Shown: positions 18,901 through 27,687, counted from the first letter of the stretch. The stretch is 64,000 nucleotides of DNA from DATFVA01 sp963839165 (GCA_963839165.1 CAWIUG010000005.1:1240001-1304000), one strand, 5' to 3'. The notes: generated by a model not told the origin, from the sequence alone. Translations and numbers: made by a program.

Positions 18901-19748
18901 AGAAGGACAATTTCTTCAAGTTCCGGTTTGGAAATAATCCGGGGGTAATTTCCCATACTACCATCTCGTTATGCTTATGGATGATGGGTTTTCCTGTCCG
19001 TTCACTTTTTCATTCCGAGGAATCAATAGCGATGGCAGGCAGGTTAAATTATCCTTATAGTGAAGCTTACGCGTTGTTTCACGGCGGTCTTCTTCACCTC
19101 TGGCGACAGGAACCCGAAATTACAGAAGAATATGCACGGAAGGTTCTAAGCATTAGTGAAAAACATGATTTCCCAATCTGGAAAGCTGCGGCTCATGCTC
19201 TGCATGGTGTGGCACTTGTGGGAATGAAAAGTGCGGGAGAAGGTCTTGATGAAATTGAACTTGGTATAAACCTGTACACTGAGTTGAAGACTCCCCCGGT
19301 ATTCTGGCCGCTTCTTCTTTCACTAAGAGCGGGCTCATTACTTCAGGCTGGAAAACCAGCAGAAGGATCGTCATTTCTGAATGAAGCAATTGAGATTATC
19401 GGGCAGGATTCGGGTAATCCTTTATTGGGAGATTTTTACAGACAGAAAGGGGAAATTCTGCGTATGATTTCCGCCGACAACAGAGAAGAAGCTGAAACTT
19501 TATTCCGTGAAGCAATTAGATTAGCCAAAAAGCAGAATACACTGATGTTTGAAATAAATGCAGCCTTAAGTCTTCATAACTTACTTGAGAATACAGAAAA
19601 ATCACAGGAAAGTCTTGATATATTAAGCAGAACTTATAATAAGTTCACCGAAGGTCATTCTTCAATCATCCTTGTGAAAACAAAACAGATTATTGAAGGT
19701 AATAGAGGTGAGCAAGGCGGATTGATCAGAGAATTAAACACCACTTAA
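15936..19748 (+). CDS. Kinase-like/STAND ATPase/TPR regulator, 1270 aa
   Basis: Large cytoplasmic signalling protein. Residues about 1-400 form an aminoglycoside-phosphotransferase/choline-kinase-like domain: a Gly-rich loop ELKGGQTGAS (36-44), Lys64 in VFKLD, the catalytic-loop motif HGDLNIGNIL (232-241) and Asp258 in YLIDFAL. Residues about 425-780 are a STAND NTPase of the AfsR/NB-ARC type: the lead-in PLITPFIGRNAELE, Walker A GPGGTGKT (458-465), Walker B ILLDNFEQL (Asp533), sensor ATTREPLRLRGE and GLPLAIELAAAR. Residues about 800-1260 are helical TPR-like repeats, the usual ligand-sensing part. STAND proteins oligomerise on ligand binding; some act in immunity and some in transcription control. 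No DNA-binding or obvious toxin domain is present, so the kinase-like domain may be the effector. The 3' end overlaps the convergent receiver gene by 15 bp. Confidence 0.85.
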   Translation: MTDLAEEFLSLPAEYQKVLSFAQEFLKIKVTLLQELKGGQTGASLFLVSVSKAETNEILHLVFKLDHKSNKSGMDELERHRTAVEQSPGDFAKNHIAGLAFERIELDGSSAIFYDIAGQSLNNYRPLASYQQQDKLERLFETTSIMLLSGWNKNPIIKQAVHPQKVLSSWLGYRLNPGGNIECFLEDNCKVSNETPGILIQGNLFPNPYMFAQEQQLWNSVRPIDILTGFQHGDLNIGNILAKFEGKDSQLTGYYLIDFALFKPRMPLLYDNCYLEMSYLLRELTRVSMKKWIDFVTNFANEDIIDPQSIPIELAGICAVINSGRKIFAERVKENYLSLSDDLWGQYWLAGVSAGLNYCNKTIISSQERLAGFIFAAAHLKRYHSMFGVPLPAEVKNIDIENLQPTTFHKGKNNRSDKSPIRNNLPPLITPFIGRNAELEITSDMLQREDVRLLSLTGPGGTGKTRLGIQLASYLMDNYNDGVFFVDLSAARDSGSLFASVARMIGLREISDRNILDEIKKYLLNRKMLILLDNFEQLTAASPDIHDLLLSCPQLKLIATTREPLRLRGEQIFPVPPLQLPDISGFRQAVSELMKNESIQFFAERAQSVKPDFKISETNITPIIEICSRLDGLPLAIELAAARMNVFSPEALLKRMDNRLKLLKGGPRDLPARQQTLRDTIDWSYEMLSSGEQKLFALLSVFPDCTYEQVEAVAEKTGKIDNARTDIMDLLSSLIDKSLIRVSSSDNGNQRLKMLETIREYASEKLEADPEFRAVVYLMHASYFVDFAQVQWKRLTGNERDGALYDLETEIQNIRVSWKYWLEKKDIEQLQKLTDCLWLLYDARGWLNYSVELTNDLLNVLSSAPSSPERAVQEIMLQMSLGRVLMALKGCTREVEEVFNLALELCQKYGEIPQSFAILRALASFYVYMGRFQKSAALGEQILSLAGKLNNPAAKTEGHLVLGYSLIFSGELAHGIKELEEALSAYKPEKDNFFKFRFGNNPGVISHTTISLCLWMMGFPVRSLFHSEESIAMAGRLNYPYSEAYALFHGGLLHLWRQEPEITEEYARKVLSISEKHDFPIWKAAAHALHGVALVGMKSAGEGLDEIELGINLYTELKTPPVFWPLLLSLRAGSLLQAGKPAEGSSFLNEAIEIIGQDSGNPLLGDFYRQKGEILRMISADNREEAETLFREAIRLAKKQNTLMFEINAALSLHNLLENTEKSQESLDILSRTYNKFTEGHSSIILVKTKQIIEGNRGEQGGLIRELNTT

Positions 19749-20138
19749 TCCTAAATGCGGATTAAAGTTTAATTGTAATGCAGATTTAACTGAAGCTTCA
19801 AGTTCGTGAAAATGGACTGGTTTAATTAATATAGTGAACGGGAATGTTTCCTGCACTTCCTTTTGAGTTTCTGCATCACTTGAACCTGTAATATAAATCA
19901 GAGGGGAAGAATGGTACTTCTGTATTTCACGCGCTGATTGGATTCCATCTATACCATTCCCCAGCATAATATCCATTAGGATCAGATCTGGCAAAAATAA
20001 CTCAGAGAGTTTAATTGCCTCTTCGCCGTTGTATGCAATTTTAATATCGGAAAACCCGATTGAGAACAACATCGTTTTAATGTCAAGCGCAATCAGACCA
20101 ACATCTTCAACAATCAGAATTTTTTGGGGATATAACAA
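19734..20138 (-). CDS. Single-domain response regulator (CheY-like)
   Basis: Stand-alone receiver domain, 134 residues, with no output domain. Key positions are present: acidic pair Glu11-Asp12, phosphoacceptor Asp56 in DLILMDIML, Thr84 in YITGSSD and Lys106 in LIKPVH. The GIDGIQSAREI helix is typical of receivers paired with PAS/HWE-type histidine kinases. The start is TTG, supported by a GAGG RBS (atgaggtcgta) just upstream. No kinase is encoded next to it. Its last five codons overlap antisense with the end of the STAND gene. Confidence 0.88.
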   Translation of the reverse strand: MLYPQKILIVEDVGLIALDIKTMLFSIGFSDIKIAYNGEEAIKLSELFLPDLILMDIMLGNGIDGIQSAREIQKYHSSPLIYITGSSDAETQKEVQETFPFTILIKPVHFHELEASVKSALQLNFNPHLGLSGV

Positions 20139-20333
20139 TACGACCTCATCCTCTCTCTCTTTCTCTCTTGCAAATATCGGATAATGATAACCAAATTAAC
20201 AGAAGTAAAAAGACTCAATGCAAAATATCACATTACTGGAAAAATAAGTGGAAAAAGTTGTAATTATATGAATCAGTTATTACAGATAATGGAATACCCG
20301 TTATATAATTTTATTAACTTCTATTGATAAAAA

Positions 20334-20359
20334 AAAGCCGCGTAGTAATGCGCGGCTTT
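20334..20359 (-). terminator. Rho-independent terminator
   Basis: Perfect 9-bp stem AAAGCCGCG / CGCGGCTTT with an 8-base loop. On the minus strand it is followed by a T8 run, directly after the stop of the BNR-propeller T9SS substrate gene. Confidence 0.88.
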
Positions 20360-20374
20360 ATTACCAGGGGAAGT

Positions 20375-22852
20375 TTATTTAAGCAGGGTCATTTTCCTGA
20401 CATCAGAAAAACTGCTTCCATCTACACCTTTTACATCTATTTTATATAGATAAATACCGCTGTTCATACCAGCAGCATCGAATGAGATATTATGGCTTCC
20501 TGCAGCATAATCTGCATTAAGGAGAATTTTGACTTCCTGCCCGAGTATATTAAATACGCTGAGTTTAACTTTCGCATCAGCTCGCAATTGAAAGTTAATA
20601 GTAGTTACAGGATTGAATGGGTTAGGATAATTCTGTTCCAGAGCAAATTCAGAGGGACCAGAAACTTCAACTTCATTTTCTTTGGAGTAAGAATATGATC
20701 CATCGTAATCAACCTGTTTTAGTCTGTATACATATTTCCCCGCGCCCAGTCCGCAATCTTTAAATGTATAACTTTGTTTTTCTGTGCTATTTCCTGCTCC
20801 CAATATGAAAGTAATTTCAGAAAAACTGCCTGATACCGTCCTTCTCTCTACGCTGAAACCTCTATTATTAGTTTCTGTAATGGTTGTCCAGGATACTGAT
20901 ATATCACTACCCGAAACCTCAGTACTAAACGAAGAGAGTTCAACGGGAACGGGATCAATCAGATCCGTCGCAAGAAGTGAAGCGCCAAGGGTACCAACGT
21001 ATAATTTTCTCTGATTTTGGGATACCGCCATAGAATAAATTCTTGTATTCGGAATAGCAGGTAAAAATTCCCTCCACTCATTACCGTTGTCTACTGAATA
21101 ATAAATACCTTCTCCATCAACTGCTGCATACATATAGTTATCATCAATCGGGTCATATACCAAATCTGCTATTTTTTTGTTTTCAAGTCCCAACAAATTC
21201 CAGGTGGTTCCGTTATCTTCTGAATACTGGATACCTGAACCAAACGTAATAATTCTTGAATTATTAAATCTAAAACCTCTTATATATGTATCTGGGGCGA
21301 GAGAGATAGTTCCCGCAAGACTGAAACTTTGTCCTGCATCTGTACTCTTAAATATAGAACCGTCATACTCTGAAATATATGCAGTACCGCTAGGATCGAA
21401 GGCCACCGCAGATATGTTAAATGGCTGAGTGGATACAACCCCTGAGAAACTTGTTTCAGTTATACCTTTATCAGAAGCCCGGTAGACACCATAAGCAGTA
21501 GTTGACCATTCGTACGGATTGGAAGACGATATCAGCACTATATTTGGATCTGCCGGATTAACAGCTACACCTGATAATCTCCCTGCATCTTCTAATTGCT
21601 GCCATATTGGCCAGGTTTCTCCACCATCAGTGGTAACTACAACCTGCCCGATTGAAGGCCAGGCCGACTGTCCGACAGAATAAAATATGTCAGGTGATCC
21701 AGGATTAATAGTTATCTGTTTTGCATCTGCACCCACATCATAATAATTTTCTGTGTTTATCCATTCGCCATTCTCATATATCTGATTTCCTCTTGGGCCT
21801 CCTATCAGAATCTTTTCTTCATACCCTGGAATTATTTCTATATCCAATACCTCTGAAGACGGGGCACCTATCCTCTGCCAGTTGTCGCCTGCATTATTCG
21901 AAAAGAAGACTCCATGAGAGGTTATGCAGTAAATACTATTCTGGACATTCCGATCAGCATAAATTCCTGTAACAACGATGGGTGCGGGATAACCTCCCTG
22001 CATTTCAGTCAAGCCATCTGAAAATGACTGCCAGTTCTCTGTACCCAATTTATAGAAGCCATCGACACCTGCAAGATATACGTTACCTGAGTTAAATGGA
22101 TCTTCACAAATCTCATAGGGAGCTATAGGAGCATTGTAGGTAATATCATCCCATGATACAGCCGAATCATCTGTAACGAATATTTTTTCAAATGATAGCA
22201 GGTATAATTTGTTCGTAAATGTTCCGATATTTATATCTATTATTCCGAATCCATAATCCGGAAGTGTCAGATCGCTCCAGGTCTGACCCATATCTGAACT
22301 CACAATAACATTTTCAGTAGATGCAGAATAGAGAATACTGTTAAAGCCATCTATTTCCAGGTCAATAACCTCGGTTAGACTGATTGTTAAAGGCTGGAAT
22401 GTCTCACCTGCATCTGTTGATTTATAAATACTTCCCAGCGTCTGGATAAACATTGTTGTATTATCATAAAATATTATCTTTTTTATCACCATATCGGCAA
22501 TCAATGAAGTAGCTTCCCAGTTAGAACCGTTATCGGTTGATAAATAAAGCGTATTATAAACTCCGGCAAAAACATAATTTCCCCGGTAAGGATCTGCTGC
22601 AACTGTATTTGCGAAGGGATGTGCCATAAACTCAATACCCTGATTTACATTTTCATATTGGGTCATGCTCTCTGTGCTTCTGAAAAGGCCTCCCGGATCT
22701 GTGGATATAAATATCGTCCCTTCAAACGGATCAATCGAAACATCAGTAGCCGGTCCGCTGTTAGGACCATAATATGTCCACTCCTGAGAATATAAAGCGG
22801 TACCCGTCAATAAAAATATCATGGAAAATAGAAAAGTTTTAAATTTGATCAT
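20375..22852 (-). CDS. BNR/sortilin-type propeller protein with T9SS signal
   Basis: Secreted 825-residue protein. A signal peptide (about 1-22, ending TALYSQ) is followed by roughly 600 residues of BNR/sortilin-like propeller repeats, recognisable by recurring STDNGSNW, STDAGETF, SSDMGQTW, TTDGGETW and SEDNGTTW turns. A fibronectin-III-like domain follows (PVPVELSSFSTEVSG...VSWTTITETNNRGFSVERR) and then a T9SS type A sorting domain (LEQNYPNPFNPVTTINFQL ... RKMTLLK). Fold class is that of exo-sialidase/VPS10-type propellers, but catalytic sialidase residues are not evident. Probably a surface or extracellular binding protein. Monocistronic, with its own terminator. Confidence 0.88.
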   Translation of the reverse strand: MIKFKTFLFSMIFLLTGTALYSQEWTYYGPNSGPATDVSIDPFEGTIFISTDPGGLFRSTESMTQYENVNQGIEFMAHPFANTVAADPYRGNYVFAGVYNTLYLSTDNGSNWEATSLIADMVIKKIIFYDNTTMFIQTLGSIYKSTDAGETFQPLTISLTEVIDLEIDGFNSILYSASTENVIVSSDMGQTWSDLTLPDYGFGIIDINIGTFTNKLYLLSFEKIFVTDDSAVSWDDITYNAPIAPYEICEDPFNSGNVYLAGVDGFYKLGTENWQSFSDGLTEMQGGYPAPIVVTGIYADRNVQNSIYCITSHGVFFSNNAGDNWQRIGAPSSEVLDIEIIPGYEEKILIGGPRGNQIYENGEWINTENYYDVGADAKQITINPGSPDIFYSVGQSAWPSIGQVVVTTDGGETWPIWQQLEDAGRLSGVAVNPADPNIVLISSSNPYEWSTTAYGVYRASDKGITETSFSGVVSTQPFNISAVAFDPSGTAYISEYDGSIFKSTDAGQSFSLAGTISLAPDTYIRGFRFNNSRIITFGSGIQYSEDNGTTWNLLGLENKKIADLVYDPIDDNYMYAAVDGEGIYYSVDNGNEWREFLPAIPNTRIYSMAVSQNQRKLYVGTLGASLLATDLIDPVPVELSSFSTEVSGSDISVSWTTITETNNRGFSVERRTVSGSFSEITFILGAGNSTEKQSYTFKDCGLGAGKYVYRLKQVDYDGSYSYSKENEVEVSGPSEFALEQNYPNPFNPVTTINFQLRADAKVKLSVFNILGQEVKILLNADYAAGSHNISFDAAGMNSGIYLYKIDVKGVDGSSFSDVRKMTLLK

Positions 22853-23003
22853 TACTTACTCCTCATCCTGTAATTGATTCTGAATTTTATCTAATAAAAC
22901 GTTTATTACATTTATAAGACGAACCGTTTATCAGAATTCCATAAAGGATCCTGGAAAATCCGGGTATCTTTACACCAATCATGAACAAAATGCGGGAATT
23001 GTT

Positions 23004-23606
23004 TTGATATTCAGAGGGAGAGATAAGCAGGAAGTTCCTGATTGTGAATTATTGCAGAAATTCAGAACGACTCACAACCTTTCGTATCTGGGGGACCTTT
23101 TTAACAGGTATTCTCATCTTGTATACGGAATCAGCCTGAATTACCTTAAAAACCATGATGAAAGCAAAGATGCTGTGTTTGAAATTTTTGATAAACTTTC
23201 GGGTTTTAGCTTTGATAAGGACATCTTAAATTTCAAAGCCTGGCTGCTTTCATTAACGAAAAATTACTGCATCGATAAACTTAGAAAGCAGAAAAGAGAT
23301 AAAGAACTGATCAACCATTATGATTTTGCCGGGGATGACAGTCTGGTTGTGGAAAATTGCGAATATGAGCGTCTATTAAATGAAAATGAAAATGAACTAA
23401 AGCTTTTGAATCTGGAGAAGGGAATTGAAGAGCTTTCCGAAGAACAGAAAGTTTGTATTAAATTATTTTATTTCGAAGATAAGAGCTATAAAGAAATTTT
23501 TGAGATTACAGGTTATTCTTTAAAAGAATTTAAAAGCTTTATTCAAAATGGAAAAAGAAATCTGAGAAATTTTTTAACCAGGCAAAATGTTGAATTTAAT
23601 GCTTAA
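23004..23606 (+). CDS. ECF-like sigma factor
   Basis: Sigma-70 family factor of 200 residues. Region 2 is seen at FNRYSHLVYGISLNYLKNHDESKDAVFEIFDKL and LLSLTKNYCIDKLRKQKRD; region 4 at LSEEQKVCIKLFYFEDKSYKEI and EFKSFIQNGKRNLRNFL. The start is TTG after a GGGAATTG stretch. It is divergent from the BNR-propeller gene and overlaps the following anti-sigma gene by 20 bases. Sigma, zinc-finger anti-sigma and CHAT protein form a set common in this phylum. Confidence 0.88.
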   Translation: MIFRGRDKQEVPDCELLQKFRTTHNLSYLGDLFNRYSHLVYGISLNYLKNHDESKDAVFEIFDKLSGFSFDKDILNFKAWLLSLTKNYCIDKLRKQKRDKELINHYDFAGDDSLVVENCEYERLLNENENELKLLNLEKGIEELSEEQKVCIKLFYFEDKSYKEIFEITGYSLKEFKSFIQNGKRNLRNFLTRQNVEFNA

Positions 23607-24357
23607 TAAATCAGAAATATTTTTCGGGAAGGAAGATAAATGCCTCACAAAGGACGAGTTGTTCAGATATATCAGGAATACAGCGTCCCATGAAGAAAAA
23701 ACCAGAATTGAGCGTCATCTGATTGAGTGCGAGCATTGCTTCTCTTCATACGAGGGAATAAATGATTCAGGAAATGTTGAAAAAGTGGAAAAAGATCTGG
23801 AAGATATTCGGAAAGAAATAAGAATAAGATCGGGTTCTGGTTATGTAAAAAGAAATAATTTCCGACATTATGTATCTGCCGCTGCTGTTTTTATTATTGC
23901 TTTTTGTTCCCTTCTGCTGTTAAATAATAAAGATAAGGGGAATGTAATTTTTCAAGAATATTTTGAACCATATCCTAACATATTCACTGTCTTTAGAGGT
24001 TCCGGGTCAGATAATGATATTATTGCTGCATTTCAAAGCTATGATAAGGGAGATTACCGGGAGGCAAGAACAATTTTCGAAAAAATATTAACATCTGATC
24101 GTAATGATTCAAGGATACTTTTTTATTATGGAATATGCTGCCTCACTCTGGATGAACCTAATAAAGCAATTTCGTCATTTAACAAAATGTATTCCGGTTC
24201 GAAAGATCTTTTGGGAGAACAGTCTCTGTTTTATAAAGGACTTGCTTACATAAAGAAGAATGATTTCAATCCGGCCAGACAGGTTTTTAACAGGTTAATT
24301 AATGATAATGGAATATATAAAAATAAGTCGTTAAGGGTCCTCAGGGAAATGGAATGA
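23587..24357 (+). CDS. Zinc-finger anti-sigma factor with TPR tail
   Basis: Likely anti-sigma factor of the preceding sigma gene. The N-terminal domain holds the zinc-binding anti-sigma motif HxxxCxxC (HLIECEHC), followed by one membrane segment (about 97-116, AAAVFIIAFCSLLLL). The external part has TPR-like repeats (YDKGDYREARTIFEKIL, ILFYYGICCLTLDEPNKAISSFNKM, FYKGLAYIKKNDFNPARQVFNRL). Two ATGs are possible, at 23587 and 23599; the first has a nearby AGG. Its stop overlaps the next start by 4 bases (ATGA), which ties the CHAT fragment to this operon in the present arrangement. Confidence 0.85.
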   Translation: MLNLMLNKSEIFFGKEDKCLTKDELFRYIRNTASHEEKTRIERHLIECEHCFSSYEGINDSGNVEKVEKDLEDIRKEIRIRSGSGYVKRNNFRHYVSAAAVFIIAFCSLLLLNNKDKGNVIFQEYFEPYPNIFTVFRGSGSDNDIIAAFQSYDKGDYREARTIFEKILTSDRNDSRILFYYGICCLTLDEPNKAISSFNKMYSGSKDLLGEQSLFYKGLAYIKKNDFNPARQVFNRLINDNGIYKNKSLRVLREME

Positions 24358-25121
24358 TATTTTCTGGTTTAATTTGCATCATTTTCTTTCTATTTGGTTC
24401 TGTAGAGTTACAACCTGCTGATGTTCAGGAACAAAATTCCAGAAGCACGCTGGCAAAACTGCAGTGGTCTAAATATGAACTGGAGAAGATTTCTGAGATA
24501 GTTTCAAGTGACGGATTCTATGGAGAGGAAGCGACTGAAGGTCAATTTAAAGTTACCGCACTAAAATATCGTATCCTTCACATTGCAGCTCACGCCGTAT
24601 TTAATGATAGTTCCCTGCTTTACTCCGGTCTTATCTTCAACAAAGATGACAATTCGGGTGAAGACGGTATTTTTTATACCTATGAACTTTACAACCTGAG
24701 GCTAAATGCTGAATTGACCGTACTTAGTGCCTGTAATACTGGGATGGGTAAATTAGTGAATGGTGAAGGGATTTTCAGCCTGGCAAGAGGATTTATGTAT
24801 GCAGGTTCACCCTCTGTAGTAATGAGTTTGTGGTCTGTGGATGATCGCTCGACCTCCTTAATAATGACTGATTTTTATGATGGGATTTCAGGGGGCAGCA
24901 GAATTGGCAACGCTTTGAGGAAGGCGAAACTGAAATATCTGGAAGAGGCTAATGAGATCACTGCCAGTCCCTTATACTGGGCAGGGATGGTGTCATATGG
25001 ATGTCAGGATCCTGTTACTATAAATGATAAATCAGGCTTCGGGGTTCTACATTTTATTATAATCATCCTGTTATTGATGACGCCCATATACTTTGTTCTC
25101 AAAAAAATAAGAATGGCATAA
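24354..25121 (+). CDS. CHAT protease catalytic half, detached and inverted
   Basis: Caspase-like CHAT (caspase HetF associated with TPRs) peptidase, C-terminal half only. His80 in ILHIAAHAVF and Cys127 in LSACNTGMG form the expected catalytic dyad; GEGIFSLARGF, SVVMSLWSVDD and YWAGMVSYG are typical for the family, and a membrane segment lies near 229-248. The TPR region and the first CHAT strands are missing. They are found intact on the opposite strand just downstream (25132-27687), facing this gene. The first 21 residues (MIFSGLICIIFFLFGSVELQ) look like a weak signal peptide without a basic start and may be fortuitous sequence fused by the rearrangement. The ATG overlaps the anti-sigma stop, so this half could be translated now. 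Confidence 0.85.
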   Translation: MIFSGLICIIFFLFGSVELQPADVQEQNSRSTLAKLQWSKYELEKISEIVSSDGFYGEEATEGQFKVTALKYRILHIAAHAVFNDSSLLYSGLIFNKDDNSGEDGIFYTYELYNLRLNAELTVLSACNTGMGKLVNGEGIFSLARGFMYAGSPSVVMSLWSVDDRSTSLIMTDFYDGISGGSRIGNALRKAKLKYLEEANEITASPLYWAGMVSYGCQDPVTINDKSGFGVLHFIIIILLLMTPIYFVLKKIRMA

Positions 25122-25131
25122 TCTAAATTAT

Positions 25132-27687
25132 TTATGGGGCGTAACCACCTAACTTATCCTTTTCGGGGTTAAATTCAGAAGTTAAACTTTCCCTCAGAAG
25201 CGTACAGGAATTAGAATAGCTGAACTGATATTTTCTGATGAGATATGATAACTTTTTATAGTTAATCATATTTTGTACAGCAGGTTCGAATATCAATGCT
25301 TCATATGGTATGTATCCAAGAATTCCATCCGGAACTATTATAACATCAGGCCCCTTAAGATACTTTTCAGCTGGATTAAAAATCTCCATGTATAATTCAT
25401 ATGCATACCTGGTGTATAATTCATAGTCCATCTGGACTATTGATTCACGCAGCTTTTGGATCCTTTCATTTAGTCTCTCTGGTCTGTCTAATTTCAGAAT
25501 ATCACATTTAATTTTTGAAATTAAAAAAATATAGAGAGATCTTTCCCCAAGGAAATATTCGATCACAGTTTGATTCTTATCAATAAGGATATCCTGAACT
25601 TCTTGTATTCCCGAAATATCAATTGAATATTTCAACCCATAATAGCCCGGATATTCCTTTTCAAACCGGCTTATAAGTTTCTCATGTTGTAAGCTCAGGT
25701 CGAGCAGTTTTGAATTAAGGAGAGCAACTTCATCAGATTTGTACATAGTTCCATTGTCAAGTGCTGCTTTCATTTTATGCTCAAAAACAAGGCACGCCTG
25801 TTTAAGTTTATTTTCATAAGCCAGTAGAGAGTCGGGTATATTTCCAGACAATTTGGCTTTCGTATCTATTATTGATTCAAGCAGCTTCAAAGACCTGCTT
25901 TTTTCAGAGTATTCAAATGCCTGGTTTAAATAACCTGTAAAGCGGGTTTTTTGATAGAGTATGTAGGAAGTTTCAAGCGCCTTTTCGTAGATAATTTTTG
26001 ATGTACTGCTTAAATCGAGTTTAGAGCTTTCTGCCTTATAGCTTCGTCTTATTTGATCCAGAACCACGGAAGCTATCTTAAATACCTCATCGGCCTCTTT
26101 TAGATATTTCATATCGTCGGAGTTGATAGATAATTTTAGAAATATTTCACCTTTTTTCTCCAGGGTTTTTACCAGCTCCCCCGCCAGAAAAACGCTCTTT
26201 ACCAGGGGATTATCAAAAACGGATTTCGGGTTAAAATCAGGATCGATAATCATCATTGCATCCTGAAGGTTATTCAATCCTGATTCCATATCACCCTCTT
26301 CATAAGCAGCTAATGCTAACTCATAAAAGAGTTCTGCTTTCAATGGGTGATTATCTTCAGGGAGATACTTCAGATTGTCTAAAGCCTTAAATAAATATTC
26401 ACGAGATTTTTCATAGTCTTTAAGATCGCGGTAGGTAGCTCCTATATTCAAATTGGTGAATGCAGGCCACAGATGGTAAGAACCCAGAAGTTGAGTTTCT
26501 ATTTCGACAGCTTTTCTGAAATATGACATTGCCTCAGGGTACCTTTTCTGCTGCTTTAATACTATTCCCAGGTTGTTATACAATAGTATATTATCGAGAT
26601 CTTCTGATTCGGATAAACCGGACTTTAACTCCAGCCCGGTAAGATAACTTTGATATGCCTCATTATATTTTTTTTTATCAAGATATACATTACCGAGATT
26701 ATTATAAGTTATTACAACTGCATTGTTGAACCTTCCGAGAGTCTCTTTCCTTATTTTAAGAGCCTTACTCAGAAATGCTTCTGCAAGGTCAAGTTCACCG
26801 GATGCCTGGTATAGGTTCCCAAGGTTATTATAAGAATCCGCTGTTGATGGATTTGTTTCACCGAGTGTTTTTATCCTGATATCGAGAGCTTTTTTAAGAA
26901 AGTATTCAGCATTGGTCAGATCCGACATATCATAGTAAGTACTTCCTATGTTATGTATTAATTTGGCCGTTTCAGGATGATTGGATCCATAATAGTGTTC
27001 CCTGATTTCAAGTGCCTTACCGAAATAGTTTAGAGCAGATACGTAATCTTTTTTTCCAAAATATAATTTACCCTTCACGTTATAAATTTCCGAAAGATGA
27101 AGCGTATTTTGTTCAGTAGGCTGATATAAAGAGAAGGCAGCTTCAACGAATTTAAAACCTTCAGAGAATCTTCCCTGGTAAAAACATATATCGGCTTCAA
27201 CAATTTTTGCTCTGGAAAGAAGAATTGAATTACCGATGGTATTTATAAGCTCCATTGATTTATTAATAAAACTATCGGCCTTCGGGTAATAACCCAGACT
27301 TACAGAAACCTCAGCTTTGCTTATTAAACGTGCTGATTCAAGAGCATTGTCATCCTCAATTCGAAAGCTGTCAAGCAGGTAGGATGCCTTTTTGAAGAGC
27401 CCCTGGTTTTTAAGGATCTGAGCTTTCTGAATTAATGCTTTGTATGCGGAATTATAATATCCCTCTGATGAGGATAATGCAATGATCTTATCAAGCAGTA
27501 TGATTGAACTGTCGGTTGAACCGAATTTGTAAAGTTTGAACGATTTTAATAATAATTTCTCCTGTGAAGCAGAATCTAACGGCTGTGGCGGGTTAGCACC
27601 AATCCTGACATCGAAATGGCTGAAACTATAATAACCGCTAATTATTAAAAAAATGAAAATGTAATATTTTCGAAATGTACCTGACAA
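25132..27687 (-). CDS. TPR region and N-terminal CHAT half, 3' truncated
   Basis: First 851 residues of a TPR-CHAT protein. I choose the TTG at 27687, preceded by a GGAGAGAG RBS, because it yields a proper signal peptide (MSGTFRKYYIFIFLIISG); an upstream TTG at 27747 is less likely. About ten TPR units follow (NNLGNLYQASGELDLAEAF and similar), then a helical linker and the start of the CHAT domain (VIIVPDGILGYIPYEALIF, YQFSYSNSCTLLRESL). It stops right after LGGYAP, where full-length relatives continue through a short linker into the His and Cys motifs. That continuation lies on the opposite strand at about 24415-25121. As it stands this fragment cannot be a protease. Confidence 0.88.
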   Translation of the reverse strand: MSGTFRKYYIFIFLIISGYYSFSHFDVRIGANPPQPLDSASQEKLLLKSFKLYKFGSTDSSIILLDKIIALSSSEGYYNSAYKALIQKAQILKNQGLFKKASYLLDSFRIEDDNALESARLISKAEVSVSLGYYPKADSFINKSMELINTIGNSILLSRAKIVEADICFYQGRFSEGFKFVEAAFSLYQPTEQNTLHLSEIYNVKGKLYFGKKDYVSALNYFGKALEIREHYYGSNHPETAKLIHNIGSTYYDMSDLTNAEYFLKKALDIRIKTLGETNPSTADSYNNLGNLYQASGELDLAEAFLSKALKIRKETLGRFNNAVVITYNNLGNVYLDKKKYNEAYQSYLTGLELKSGLSESEDLDNILLYNNLGIVLKQQKRYPEAMSYFRKAVEIETQLLGSYHLWPAFTNLNIGATYRDLKDYEKSREYLFKALDNLKYLPEDNHPLKAELFYELALAAYEEGDMESGLNNLQDAMMIIDPDFNPKSVFDNPLVKSVFLAGELVKTLEKKGEIFLKLSINSDDMKYLKEADEVFKIASVVLDQIRRSYKAESSKLDLSSTSKIIYEKALETSYILYQKTRFTGYLNQAFEYSEKSRSLKLLESIIDTKAKLSGNIPDSLLAYENKLKQACLVFEHKMKAALDNGTMYKSDEVALLNSKLLDLSLQHEKLISRFEKEYPGYYGLKYSIDISGIQEVQDILIDKNQTVIEYFLGERSLYIFLISKIKCDILKLDRPERLNERIQKLRESIVQMDYELYTRYAYELYMEIFNPAEKYLKGPDVIIVPDGILGYIPYEALIFEPAVQNMINYKKLSYLIRKYQFSYSNSCTLLRESLTSEFNPEKDKLGGYAP

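Noticed and set aside
24354..25121. Naturally small stand-alone CHAT protease
   Set aside because: It begins mid-domain, and the exact missing N-terminal CHAT strands and TPRs lie on the opposite strand next to it, so a rearranged gene explains it better, though present expression from the sigma operon remains possible.
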